64,000 bases of DNA from Siderastrea radians (taxonomy: Eukaryota > Cnidaria > Anthozoa > Scleractinia > Rhizangiidae), in contig OZ024897.1 of the NCBI GenBank assembly GCA_964017195.1, positions 35,851,036 to 35,915,035 on the forward strand. The letters run 5' to 3'. The first letter of the stretch is position 1. Each line of letters begins with the position of its first letter. The position numbers and the translations under genes are program-made. Below are positions 36,070 through 47,439 of the stretch, piece after piece. The notes under the pieces were generated by a model. It searched no databases, was not told where the DNA came from, and saw only the letters and a program-made list of their open reading frames with translations.

Positions 36070-39000
36070 CTCAAAGCAAGTAAAAAACTCCGAGCACGCA
36101 AGGTACATCAAGCAAGTAAAGTACATCAAGCACATAGAGTACATCAAACAAGTGAAGTACAGCAAGCACATAGAGTACTACAAGCAAGTAAAGTACATCA
36201 AGCACATAGAGTACATCAAGCAAGTGAAGTACATCAAGCAAATAGAGTATATCAAGCAAGTGAAGTACATCAAGCAAATAGAGTACTACAAGCGAAGTAC
36301 ATCAAGCACATAGAGTACTACAAGCGAAGTACATCAAGCAAGTGAAGTACATCAAACACATAGAGTATCAAGCATGTAGAGTATTACAAGCAAGAAAAGT
36401 ACATCAAGCACCTAGAGTACATCAAGCATGTAGAGTGTTACAAGCAAGAAAAGTACATCAAGCACATAGAGTACTACAAGCAAGTAGAGTGCATCAAGCA
36501 AGAAGAGTATATCAAGCAAGTAAAGTATATCAAGCATGTAGCATTAAGCGAGTAAAGTGCAACAAGCAAGTAGAGTACATCAAGCACATAGAGTACATCG
36601 AGCAAGTAAAGTACCTCACGCACATAAAGTACTACAAGCAAGTAAAGTACATCAAGTACATAGAGTACTACAAGCAAGAAAAGTACATCAAGCAAGTAGA
36701 GTACTACAAGCAAATAAAGTACATCAAGCAAGTAGAGTATATCAAGCAAGTGAAGTACCTCAAGCACATAGAGTACTACAAGCAAATAAAGTACATCAAG
36801 CAAGTAGAGTATATCAAGCAAGTGAAGTACCTCAAGCACATAGAGTACTACAAGCAAGTGAAGTACATCAAGCAAGTGGAGTACATCAAGCACATAGAGT
36901 ATCAAGCATGTAGAGCATTACAAGCAACAAAAGTACATCAAGCACTTAGAGTACATCAAGCATGTAGAGTGTTACAAGCAAGAAAAGTACATCAAGCAAG
37001 TAAAGTACATCAAGCACGCATAGAGTACTACAAGCAAGTAGAGTGCATCAAGCGAGTGAAGTACATCAAGCAAGTAAAGTACATTAAGCGAGTAAAGTGC
37101 AACAAGCAAGTAGAGTATATCAAGCACATAGAGTACATCAAGCAAGTAAAGTACATCAAGCAAGTAAAGTACATCGAGCACATAGAGTACTACAAGCAAG
37201 TAAAGTACATCAAGCACGTAGAGTACATCAAGCGAGTGAAGTACATCAAGCAAGTAGAGTACATTAAGCATTAGTAGAGTATATTAAGCACGTAGAGTAC
37301 ATCAAGCAAGTAGAGTAAATCAAGCAAGTAAAGTATATCAAGCACGTAGAGTACATCAAGCAAGTAGAGTACATCAAGCAAGTAGAGTACATCAAGTAAG
37401 TAGAGGTCAACAAGCGATTAAAGTACATCAAGCAAGTAGAGTACATCAAGCAAGTAGAGTACATCGAGCAAGTAGAGTACATCAAGCAAGTAGAGTACAT
37501 CAAGCAAGTAGAGTACATCGAGCAAGTAGAGTACATCGAGCAAGTAGAGTATATCAAGCACGTAGAGTATATCAAGCAAGGAGAGTACATCAAGCACGTA
37601 GAGTACATCAAGCAAGTAGAGTATATCAAGCACGTAGAGTATATCAAGCAAGTAGAGTACATCGAGCAAGTAGAGTACATCAAGCAAGTAGAGTACATCA
37701 AGCACGTAGAGTATACCAAGCAAGGAGAGTACGTCAAGCACGTAGAGTATATCAAGCAAGGAGAGTACATCGAGCAAGTAGAGTACATCAAGCAAGTAGA
37801 GTACATCAAGCAAGTGAAGTAAATCAAGCAAGTAGAGTATATCAAGCATGTAGAGTATTACAAGCACATAGAGTACATCAAGCACGTAGAGTATATCAAG
37901 CACGTAGAGTATATCAAGCACGTAGAGTATATCAAGCACGTAGAGTATATCAAGCACGTAGAGTAGATCGAGCAAGTAGAGTACATCAAGCAAGTAGAGT
38001 ACATCAAGCAAGTGAAGTACATCAAGAAAGTAGAGTATATTAAGCGAGTAAAGTGCAACAAGCAAGTAGAGTACATCAAGCATGTAGAGTATTACAAGCA
38101 CATAGAGTACATCAAGCACGTAGAGTATATCAAGCACATAGAGTAGATCGAGCACATAGAGTACATCAAGCACGTAGAGTATATCAAGCACGTAGAGTAT
38201 ATCAAGCACGTAGAGTAGATCGAGCAAGTAGAGTACATCAAGCAATTAGAGTACATCAAGCAAGTGAAGTACATCAAGCAAGTAGAGTATATCAAGCACG
38301 TAGAGTATATCAAGCAAGTAGAGTACTACAAGCAAGTAGAGTACATCAAGCAAGTAGAGTATATCAAGCACGTAGAGTATATCAAGCAAGTAGAGTACAT
38401 CAAGCAAGTAGAGTACATCAAGCAAGTAGAGTACATCAAGCACGTAGAGTATATCAAGCAAGTAGAGTACATCAAGCACGTAGAGTATATCAAGCAAGTA
38501 GAGTACATCGAGCACGTAGAGTACATCAAGCAAGTAGAGTATATCAAGCACGTAGAGTATATCAAGCAAGTAGAGTATATCAAGCAAGTAGAGTATATCA
38601 AGCAAGTAGAGTATATCAAGCACGTAGAGTACATCAAGCAAGTAGAGTATATCAAGCAAGTAGAGTATATCAAGCACGTAGAGTATATCAAGCAGGTAGA
38701 GTACATCGAGCACGTAGAGTACATCAAGCAAGTAGAGTATATCAAGCAAGTAGAGTATATCAAGCACGTAGAGTACATCGAGCACGTAGAGTATATCAAG
38801 CAAGTAGAGTATATCAAGCAAGTAGAGTATATCAAGCACGTAGAGTATATCAAGCACGTAGAGTATATCAAGCAAGTAGAGTATATCAAGCACGTAGAGT
38901 ATATCAAGCAAGTAGAGTATATCAAGCAAGTAGAGTATATCAAGCACGTAGAGTATATCAAGCAAGTAGAGTATATCAAGCAAGTAGAGTACATCAAGCA

Positions 39001-41010
39001 AGTAGAGTATATCAAGCAAGTAGAGTATATCAAGCACGTAGAGTATATCAAGCAAGTAGAGTACATCGAGCACGTAGAGTACATCAAGCAAGTAGAGTAC
39101 ATCAAGCAAGTGAAGTACATCAAGCAAGTAGAGTACATCAAGCACGTAGAGTATATCAAGCAAGTAGAGTATATCAAGCAAGTAGAGTAGATCGAGCAAG
39201 TAGAGTACATCAAGCAAGTAGAGTACATCAAGCAAGTGAAGTACATCAAGCAAGTAGAGTACATTAAGCGAGTAAAGTGCAACAAGCAAGTAGAGTACAT
39301 CAAGCATGTAGAGTATTACAAGCACATAGAGTACATCAAGCACGTAGAGTATATCAAGCACATAGAGTAGATCGAGCACATAGAGTACATCAAGCACGTA
39401 GAGTATATCAAGCACGTAGAGTAGATCGAGCAAGTAGAGTACATCAAGCAATTAGAGTACATCAAGCAAGTGAAGTACATCAAGCAAGTAGAGTATATCA
39501 AGCACGTAGAGTATATCAAGCAAGTAGAGTACTACAAGCAAGTAGAGTACATCAAGCAAGTAGAGTATATCAAGCACGTAGAGTATATCAAGCAAGTAGA
39601 GTACATCAAGCAAGTAGAGTACATCAAGCAAGTAGAGTACATCAAGCACGTAGAGTATATCAAGCAAGTAGAGTATATCAAGCACGTAGAGTATATCAAG
39701 CAAGTAGAGTACATCGAGCACGTAGAGTACATCAAGCAAGTAGAGTATATCAAGCACGTAGAGTATATCAAGCAAGTAGAGTACATCGAGCACGTAGAGT
39801 ACATCAAGCAAGTAGAGTATATCAAGCAAGTAGAGTATATCAAGCAAGTAGAGTATATCAAGCACGTAGAGTATATCAAGCAAGTAGAGTACATCGAGCA
39901 CGTAGAGTACATCAAGCAAGTAGAGTATATCAAGCAAGTAGAGTATATCAAGCACGTAGAGTATATCAAGCAAGTAGAGTATATCAAGCACGTAGAGTAT
40001 ATCAAGCAAGTAGAGTACATCGAGCACGTAGAGTACATCAAGCAAGTAGAGTATATCAAGCACGTAGAGTATATCAAGCAAGTAGAGTATATCAAGCAAG
40101 TAGAGTATATCAAGCAAGTAGAGTATATCAAGCACGTAGAGTACATCAAGCAAGTAGAGTATATCAAGCAAGTAGAGTATATCAAGCACGTAGAGTATAT
40201 CAAGCAAGTAGAGTACATCGAGCACGTAGAGTACATCAAGCAAGTAGAGTACATCAAGCAAGTGAAGTACATCAAGCAAGTAGAGTACATCAAGCACGTA
40301 GAGTATATCAAGCAAGTAGAGTATATCAAGCAAGTAGAGTATATCAAGCACGTAGAGTACATCAAGCACTGAAGTAGAGTACATCACGCAAGTAGAGTAC
40401 ATCAAGCACGTAGAGTACATCAAGCAAGTAGAGTACATCGAGCACGTAGAGTACATCAAGCAAGTAGAGTACATCAAGCAAGTGAAGTACGTCAAGCAAG
40501 TAGAGTATATCAAGCACGTAGAGTAGATCGAGCAAGTAGAGTACATCAAGCAAGTAGAGTAGATCAAGCACGTAGAGCTTATCAAGCAAGTAGAGTAGAT
40601 CGAGCAAGTAGAGTACATCAAGCAAGTAGAGTACATCAAGCAAGTAGAGTACATCAAGCAAGTGAAGTACATCAAGCAAGTAGAGTACATCAAGCACGTA
40701 GAGTATATCAAGCAAGTAGAGTATATCAAGCACGTAAAGCATATCAAGCACGTAGAGTATATCACGCAAGTAGAGTACATCGAGCACGTAGAGTACATCA
40801 AGCAAGTAGAGTACATCAAGCAAGTGAAGTACGTCAAGCAAGTAGAGTATATCCGGCACGTAGAGTAGATCGAGCAAGTAGAGTACATCAAGCAAGTAGA
40901 GTAGATCAAGCACGTAGAGCATATCAAGCAAGTAGAGTAGATCGAGCAAGTAGAGTACATCAAGCAAGTAGAGTACATCAAGGTAGCTAAGCAAGTAGAA
41001 TAGTATAAGT
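36070..41010 (-). repeat. 18-bp minisatellite array 2, inverted relative to array 1
   Basis: About 270 units of CAAGTAGAGTACATCAAG, the reverse complement of the array-1 unit. The left part has ATAGAGTACTACAAGCAAGT and AGCGAGTAAAGTGCAAC variants; the right part has GTAGAGTATATCAAGCA(A/C). Read outward, this mirrors the order in array 1. Open frames on both strands (up to 509 codons) are by-products of an 18-bp unit without stops. Confidence 0.95.
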
Positions 41011-41216
41011 AACAGAACTCAAGTAAAGTTAGTTAAATAATATATTGGGGACAATATAGTTCCCCATACATAACGTACCTACCCAGCAAATCTCTGTTCT
41101 AGTTGTACACCATCAACGTCCATTTTGAAAACCAAAGGAAATGGCAGTCGCGCTTGCGTATTTATCGTGCCTCACTTCAAGAAGTGCATTTCCCCTTCTT
41201 GTGGGGAGGGGACGGT

Positions 41217-41244
41217 TCTTTCTTTCTTTCTTTCTTTCTTTCTT
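41217..41244 (+). repeat. CTTT microsatellite
   Basis: Seven uninterrupted CTTT units. The KKERKKE peptides in reading frames here derive from it. Confidence 0.95.
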
Positions 41245-41469
41245 TTGTTTCCCGCGAAACTGGTTGACTGGTCGAGGACTTGCAACAAAAGTCTCGTGCA
41301 AGTTGTGAAGGTGTCCCGTGGTTTGATTGGAATAAAAGCTCGTAAGATCCCAAGAACGTGGATTTCCACGCGGAGCCTCTCTTATTTGGCTTTTCACGCG
41401 AGCGAGTCGGAGAAGGAGCCACCAGCGAAGCTTCAACGGCTTATATACGCTAGTTTTAAGTAAATCAAA

Positions 41470-41600
41470 TTTCCAAGAGGTAACTATCACCTGAAACTGT
41501 GGATTTATCAACTGAGTTGATGAGGTGAATTGACCACCGTAAAGAGATTGAAAGCTAACGTTTCGAGTGTTAGCCCTTCGTCAGGGCGAACGGCAAGGAA
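41470..41600 (+). mobile_element. Penelope-like element terminal region
   Basis: ACTATCACCTGAAACTGTGG, CCACCGTAAAGAGATTGAAAG and CTAACGTTTCGAGTGTTAGC followed by CCTTCGTCAGGGCG form the non-coding end commonly attached to PLE copies in cnidarians and lancelets (recalled, not searched). A CAA microsatellite follows (41606-41621). No coding part is attached. Confidence 0.5.
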
Positions 41601-42337
41601 TCGCAACAACAACAACAACAAAATAGTTTATTATGTACAAAAAAATACATAAAAGGAAACGTCAGGAGGTTAACCCTATCGAGGACATTAAATATTCCTT
41701 TTTCTTTTGCGGGTTGAACTTGGTTTGATATATGGAGAGCGGTGGAGTTACGCTATTAGGAAGCGTCATTAATTATTCGGGGGGAGGGTAGGTAAATTTA
41801 GGGGGAGGGCCAGGGTTTTGGGGGCTCCCATTTGGGGAGGGTCATATGTTTTTGAGCTTACGCTAAGGGAGGGTGACAAATGTGTGGGTGCCTGTTTTAA
41901 CAATATAAAGCAAATAGCCATCATGGTCTCATAAATAATATACTTTCGAGATACTTTCAAGATTAGACAGGCTAACAGTAACAACGAAAAATATAAATGA
42001 CAGTTTATCACATTAGACACCATGAATTTGATCACCATGACCTTCATCGCCTTTCCAGCAAAACTTAAAAACCTACGAAGTTCGGATTTTGCAGTGTCAT
42101 CTCAAAGACTACATCCCGAAGATATCAACGCCGCAGCCCATTTCTTTTGTCTCTTTCCTAGTTGGATGACAATCTCTGTCCGTAAATCCTTTTTTGTACA
42201 CGTCTTTCCTTCTGGCAGCTCTGCCGCAATCTTTCTTGAATCTCATCCATTCTAGCTAAACGCCTCACCTTTTTCAATTTCTTCCTCTTGTTGCTATTCT
42301 GTTTACTTGTTCGCGACTTCCTTTTCGCGCAGACAAT

Positions 42338-43087
42338 GTGTGTTTAAACACTGATTCGCAAGTTTGTTGCAGCTCAACTAGTCCAGAGCGTACACTGTCT
42401 AATTCCCCTTTTATAGCATTGCAATTAAAACAATTCGTCAAAGTCATGAGCAGTTTTGCGCCCAGTCAAAATCTGGCCAGAAGAGTGTATGGTTGTTTTA
42501 AGGTGTTCCTTGAGATCTTTTTCAAGCTTTTTAAGGGATGTTTCAGTAGTTTCTATACACAGCAAGTTCTGCCTGATAGTTCCCGAGTCATGTGGTTTGG
42601 ATACATGATTTTCCCGAAGGAGAAATCCATCCTGCGAAAGGATCTTAAATTACAGATTTTATTTGCTCGGAGAGCGAAGAGTAGGAAGCGTGCAAACCCG
42701 CCGAGAAGAGAAGCGGAAACGCTTTGAGATTACGAAGATTAAAAAGCCACATACAGGGAACGAAAATTAAAAACCTGAAAGTTACTGTACTGGACATGTA
42801 CATTGCTAAGCAGAAGTTGAAGCAATCAAAGGGGAAAACGAGAAAAAGTGGATGTCATAACAGCAGACATCGGTAGGTCGCTGGTTCCCGATAGCCTTCA
42901 AGTTCCCAAAGATAGTGATAACGACGATGATGATAATGGTGATGTTGACGATGTTGGGGTTAGAGGGGATTTTGACGAAGTGTATGATAAAATTGAAGAC
43001 GAAGGCGAAGCAGTTATGGAGGAGGAGAAGAGGGAGGAGGAGAGCATTACCACACTTTTACATACAACAAGATCTGGTCGAATTTGA
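42338..43087 (+). pseudogene. Unrecognised broken coding region inside the 41.75-44.55 kb element
   Basis: Two + frames: 42338-42727 (basic end RRAKSRKRANPPRREAETL) and 42848-43087. The latter contains a strongly acidic stretch (DSDNDDDDNGDVDDVG, EEEKREEES) ending LLHTTRSGRI. Acidic tails ending in RTRSGR-like motifs occur in some mobile-element proteins, so this may be remnant transposon coding sequence. No catalytic motif is visible. Confidence 0.3.
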
Positions 43088-43386
43088 GGAGGAGAGCAAA
43101 CGCTTTGGATTTTTCATGACGGAGCGGGAAATTTCAAAGTGTCTATTTAATCACTAATCACCTGATGGTAAAAGAAATGCCGCTACAAAAATAACTCTGG
43201 AATACTTTGAATGTCAAAATTTCAACCATTTGAATGTTTCTTGGCAGCGTTTTTAAATACACACCTGACTTCATGTTTTTAAAGAGTTTATACTAATTCG
43301 GAACCAAGTTTACGTGGCTGCGCACTTGTGTCCAGGCACACTTTGCCACAGGTAATTTGCCGTTATCTTTAATACTTCTCTGAATT

Positions 43387-44286
43387 CAGGGGCGTAGCGT
43401 CCATATATACGCACGTACGCACGGTTGTACAGCTGAAATGCGAGAAAAATATATTTCTATTGCCTGAAGGCGTTTTTATCATTAAATTGTTATATTATTT
43501 CGTATTATAGTGATGCAACTTTATGTGAATTTTTCATTATTCCATTACGAATGGAAAGAAACACTTTGAATAATAGTGAATGCCAATAAACGGGTCACTT
43601 CTACAGCTATTACGAAGTGATACGGAGATCACTGGGGACGAGTTCGAAGCCGAGGTCACAAGATGGAGGCACCATAATGGAACGGAAATGATCAGCATGT
43701 AAGGCCAAAGACTTTGGTTGAGACTCTTGACCACGCAAACCCCCAATTTTATCCCGTAGTATATGTTGTTATAATATGTACTTGTAACACTGTTAACGTA
43801 TCCTATCTCAACATGCACTGCTGAACGTAGCTTTTTTTGTGCTGATGATGAGGCTGAGAACTCCTCTTTGAAGTACCATGAGTGACAAGAGATTGAGATT
43901 CCTTAATTCTACACATTCATAAGATCAAGGACGTTGACATTGACGGTGTAGTAACAGAGGTTACCTGTCTGAATGGTAGACTTTGCTTGTGAACTATCAG
44001 CAGCGGCGTCACCATTTTTCCTTTTTTTTCATACTGTAGCCTTACCGAAAACACTTATCCAATTGGCTGACACATAAATAAAATAAACAACTACTATTGC
44101 ATTTTACTACGCATTTATTTATTGAAAAGGTCCCCCGAAAAAATGCAGAAAATGGCATTTCCTAGACCCCAAATTTCAAAGTTTTCTGGGGGAGCATGCC
44201 CCCAGACTTGCCTAGAGGGGGATGCCTCCGGCTCTCGAAATACTCTCTTCGTGCGTACAGCTTAAAAATCGCACGCTATGTCCCTG
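43387..44286 (+). mobile_element. hAT DNA transposon, decayed, nested
   Basis: The termini CAGGGGCGTAGCGTCC (left) and GCACGCTATGTCCCTG (right) form the hAT-type inverted ends. The right subterminal block (44155-44240: GCAGAAAATGGCATTTCC, GGGGGAGCATGCCCCCAGAC) is characteristic of animal hAT elements. Flanks CTGAATT/CTGATTA are a weak target duplication. It contains the transposase remnant at 43634-43992. Confidence 0.8.
43634..43992 (+). pseudogene. hAT transposase C-terminal (dimerisation) domain, frameshifted
   Basis: Across frames it reads GDEFEAEVTRWRHHNGTE, then PKTLVETLDHANPQFYP, then YPISTCTAERS, then a degraded LRTPL.STMSDKRLRFLNS, and HKIKDVDIDGVVTEVTCLNG to a stop. The order DHANPQFYP - CTAERSF - (T)MSDKRL - KDVDID matches the hAT C-terminal dimerisation region. 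At least two frameshifts and one internal stop inactivate it. The N-terminal catalytic part is missing. Confidence 0.8.
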
Positions 44287-44738
44287 CTGATTAGCTTATT
44301 GGTATCTCACCATGAATTTTTCAAATTGTTTAAGTGTTCAAATTGACTTCCATGTTAGAACAAATCGAATAGCGACCAATCCTTTTTTGGGGGAGGGTCA
44401 CAATTGTTTGGGCTGATGTTGTGTGGAGGGCCAAGATTTTTTGACCTTAATTTGAGGGAGGGTTAATATTTTTGGGCCCTCCTTTGTGAAATTTTACCGG
44501 CCCTCCTCTCCCCCCCCCCCTAATAATTAATGACCGCTCCCTTATTGGTAGGAACATGGCAACGTAAAAAACAAGAATAAATTAGTTGAATGAAAAGCGT
44601 CGCCGCGTTGATACCGTGGTAGACTGCAAGCAGTCTCTTTCTCCTCCTAATTTTAGCGAGACGCTGGCGAGAAGACTGAGCCGGGAGTAGCGCAGGCAGG
44701 CCTTCAGAGCGGAAAAACTTTCTGCGCAGCTTTCTGTG

Positions 44739-44826
44739 TAGCCTGAGAAAACAGCCGACATTTCGCGCGGTCGCCACTTGAGCCCAAGTGGCGACCTCGC
44801 GAAACGTCGGCTGTTTTCTCAGGCTA
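44739..44826. mobile_element. Near-perfect hairpin MITE, TAGCCTGAG ends
   Basis: TAGCCTGAGAAAACAGCCGA...GTCGCCACTTG pairs with CAAGTGGCGAC...CGGCTGTTTTCTCAGGCTA, with a 3-4 base loop and only two mismatches in 42-bp arms. Flanks CTTTCTGTG (44730-44738) and CATTCTGCG (44827-44835) match at 7 of 9, suggesting an old 9-bp target duplication. Confidence 0.75.
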
Positions 44827-45608
44827 CATTCTGCGCATCATGCACCGTTCGTAGGTTTTTCGCGGGGCTCTTGTAAAGCCCTCTGAATGAAAAACGATGC
44901 CTAAATCTTAGGCGGGGGCTTTCAAACTTAGTAAAACTTGCGCCTTTATTTTTTCACCACAAAAGGACTTGGGGCTATGACCCACCATTGTCAAATGAAA
45001 GACGAAATATGCAGAGGAATTAAAACTCTTACAATTCCTTAAAAGGCGAGTATTTATTTGATTTGCTAGTTAGCTAACTCAGTTCCGAATTATTCTTCGT
45101 CGTGGTCAAACAGCCGCTTGTGGGTAAGCTTACTGATTCCTAATAAAAATAAATTTGTATAGGAACGATTTGATCAGAATTATTTTCCAAAGGAGTTTGA
45201 AAATGGACCATGAACCAAATGGATGAAAGCGAAGCAAATAGAGGTTGTTTTTTTCAGTGCGTCGTTGACAATTTCTCTCTTTCCTGAAGGTGAAAAAGGA
45301 TTTTCTAATACAGTCGCCGTCGTGCAAATTTTTTGGCAAATGGTAGGGATTTCTGCAAATGGTAAGCGCCAGTCCCGAACGGAATTTTCCCAATACGGAA
45401 ATTTGCTTACCTTTTGCCCAAACCGACCCAAACCGTAAACCGACCGGTTTGCCCGTGTAAATGGTAAACAACCAAAACATGAAAATTAGTTTTTGTATGA
45501 AAAGACAGAAGCGTTCTAAATTGTTGTTTAAAATACTAATTTTTCATCTTTTTTTATTTTTTTTTTCGGGGATTATATTAATAGGCTCCTTACATAAATA
45601 CGATAAAT
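44827..45608. other. Intergenic, no supported gene
   Basis: A minus-strand open frame (45130-45480) has no recognisable domain, and the plus strand is also open across it. It was left unannotated. Confidence 0.45.
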
Positions 45609-45766
45609 TATATACCTAATTCAATAAAGGTTGCTTTGGCAATTGGACATTGGGCATTTGGGCATACGGAACACAATGCAATGCTTTGCTTGAGTGACCG
45701 AAACAATAGCTTCCCAATGCCCAATTGTCCAATGCCCAAAGCAACCTTTATTGAATTAGGTATATA
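45609..45766. mobile_element. TA-target hairpin MITE (TATACCTAATTCAATAAAGG)
   Basis: About 45-bp inverted arms: TATACCTAATTCAATAAAGG then TTGCTTTGGCAATTGGACA on the left; the right complement reads the same with GGGCATTGGACAATTGGGCA. TA repeats lie at both edges. GGGCATT/CCAATGCCC motifs repeat within the arms. Confidence 0.8.
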
Positions 45767-46780
45767 TTCTACTAGGATGAAGCTGTTTGTGCCTGCAACT
45801 TGTCCCGCTGCAACTTATCAGCCACGGCATTTGATTTTGCTGTTTGATTAGGCAGGATCAAAAGAATACTGATGATTCCTTGTCCTTGTCAAAGAGCCTG
45901 TGCTTGCCTTCTCTTTTACGTTTTTACCTCGCTTATTTTGAGGGTGGCGTAACACTATGCCCACTTTTTGTTATTTTTTAGGAAATTTGTTCGTGCTCGT
46001 CAGAAAAACATGTTTTTATATCTCTGAGTATTGAATGCGCGCATGGCTGTAGCGTTGTTGATTGGCTAAGCCCGAGAATTAGACCACAATCTTTTTCTCA
46101 ACGTAGACTTTTTTACCCTTAGTCGGCTTGAAATACGCCTTCAAATACGACAGCTAAAGTAAAACCTGAGAGTCTTTTTGAAGTCGCCTGTGATACCAGC
46201 AGAATCGAAAACCAAAACGCTCTGAGCCCAGTGGTGACCAGAGCCCGTCCCTGTGGAATTCAAAGATGCGCGTCCTTAGCTTCAAGGTTGCACTGTCATT
46301 GGTCAAGTGCACTCCCAAGTAAGGGGTAGACCTTACTTTCAACTGCACTTAAATCTTTTTGTTTTACGCTCATCGCCAGGGCAAGAAAGAAACCAAAAAG
46401 TGTAGTCATTAAAACGCTCACACTCCAAGTACGCGAGCTACACTTGAGTGATTTCGCACAACACAACAGCACGTTCCACTCAAACAAGACGTTTATGATA
46501 AAATAAAAGATAATATGGAGCCTATAGAAAACGAACTACTGCAAATTATTAAACTTTTTAATTATATTCAGCTCATATAAATTTTTACCTCTTTGATACA
46601 TTTTACAAAGAGATTTAAACGTGTAGATAAATCACACGAGGCTTCTATTAAAACGTAAGTCAGACTTGGAAGACGCCTTCAGAAAGGAGTTCACACTACA
46701 AGTGCGTACCAAATGCACTTGAAGTGCACTTAAGAGCCCTAGTGGGAACCGGCCTATTGTGTTGTAACAACTTCGTGAAT
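45767..46780. other. Intergenic, nothing assigned
   Basis: No gene or clear element. TTCACACTACAAGTGCGTACC and GGGAACCGGCCTATTGTGTTG near 46690-46760 look like eroded MITE sequence, without a partner arm. Confidence 0.4.
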
Positions 46781-46864
46781 GGAAGTATTTAAATCAATGT
46801 AAAGAAGATCCTCGCAGTTATTAACGCAACTTATGCAGTTGCGAAAAGAAAGCCTGAAAAAATC

Positions 46865-46936
46865 AGGCTTGCCGGGGTTCGAACCCTGACCTCTGCGATA
46901 CCGGTGCAGCGCTCTAACCAATTGAGCTAACAAGCC
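46865..46936 (-). ncRNA. tRNA-like SINE head, minus copy
   Basis: The minus strand has an A box (TAGCTCAATTGG) and a B box (GGTTCGAACCC) for RNA polymerase III, with acceptor strands GGCTTG/CAAGCC. The anticodon loop context (CACCGGTATC) lacks the usual U33, and the T-arm and acceptor spacing is off by one. It is better read as a tRNA-derived promoter head than as a working tRNA. Confidence 0.6.
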
Positions 46937-47139
46937 AACTGGGAGCTGGTCATTAAATTGGTTCGTAATATACCCGGGAAAGATGAAGGTGAAATTATAA
47001 ATATATGAAAATTCATATATTTGAACTGCGGAATGAAGAAATCAATGTAAAGAAGATCCTCGCAGTTATTAACGCAACTTATGCAGTTGGCCAATTGGCC
47101 AATTGGCCAATTGGCCAATTTAATGACCAGCTCCCAGTT

Positions 47140-47211
47140 GGCTTGTTAGCTCAATTGGTTAGAGCGCTGCACCGGTATCGCAGAGGTCAGGGTTCGAACC
47201 CCGGCAAGCCT
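47140..47211 (+). ncRNA. tRNA-like SINE head, plus copy
   Basis: Same sequence as the minus copy (A box TAGCTCAATTGG, B box GGTTCGAACCC), heading the plus-strand unit. GGT would occupy the anticodon position (Thr), but C precedes it where U is expected. A T-rich stretch (GATTTTTT) follows the head. A tRNA scan may flag it as a low-scoring tRNA or pseudogene. Confidence 0.6.
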
Positions 47212-47439
47212 GATTTTTTCAGGCTTTCTTTTCGCAACTGCATAAGTTGCGTTAATAACTGCGAGGATCTTCTTTACATTGATTTCTTCATTCCGCAGTT
47301 CAAATATATGAATTTTCATATATTCATAATTTCGGAAGTATTTAAGTTAAAATAGTATTCAAATTAAAGTATCAGTAAATTAAAATAATTGTTAAAATAA
47401 GGCGGTACTATGCCATCAAGGCATTTTCTTTACAAAAAG

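Larger units (their letters stand above)
41754..44547. mobile_element. 2.8-kb DNA transposon with GTCATTAATTATT-G-run ends, nested hAT
   Basis: The left end reads TATTAGGAAGCGTCATTAATTATTC then a G-rich run. The right end, reverse complemented, reads AATAAGGGAGCGGTCATTAATTATTA then a G-run. Inside both ends are related GGAGGGTCA/GGGAGGGCC phrases. A hAT element (43387-44286) sits in the right half. Without it the element would be about 1.9 kb. The transposase class is not recognised. Confidence 0.6.
46793..47333. mobile_element. Inverted tRNA-derived SINE composite with 12-bp target duplication
   Basis: Two nearly identical SINE-like units face each other: tail-to-head on minus (about 46960 down to 46793) and head-to-tail on plus (about 47122 to 47333). 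A truncated third tail lies between them in minus orientation (about 47000-47090). Each full unit has a tRNA-like head, CAGGCTTTCTTTTCGCAACT, CTGCGAGGATCTTCTTTACA and an AT-rich end. GGAAGTATTTAA flanks the whole block at 46781-46792 and 47334-47345, so it was probably inserted as one unit. A (GGCCAATT)n tract lies at 47087-47120. Confidence 0.8.

Noticed and set aside
14669..41010. CRISPR array or long repeat proteins in the 18-bp arrays
   Set aside because: There are no spacers; units are contiguous 18-mers with point variants. Reading frames are open on both strands in several phases, which fits a stop-free satellite and not selected proteins.
45130..45480. 116-codon minus-strand gene
   Set aside because: Overlapping frames on both strands are open; there is no domain, splice signal or promoter.
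46865..47211. Two functional tRNA genes (anticodon GGT)
   Set aside because: The anticodon loop lacks U33, the T-arm/acceptor spacing is inconsistent, and both lie inside a composite SINE-like insertion with a shared target duplication.
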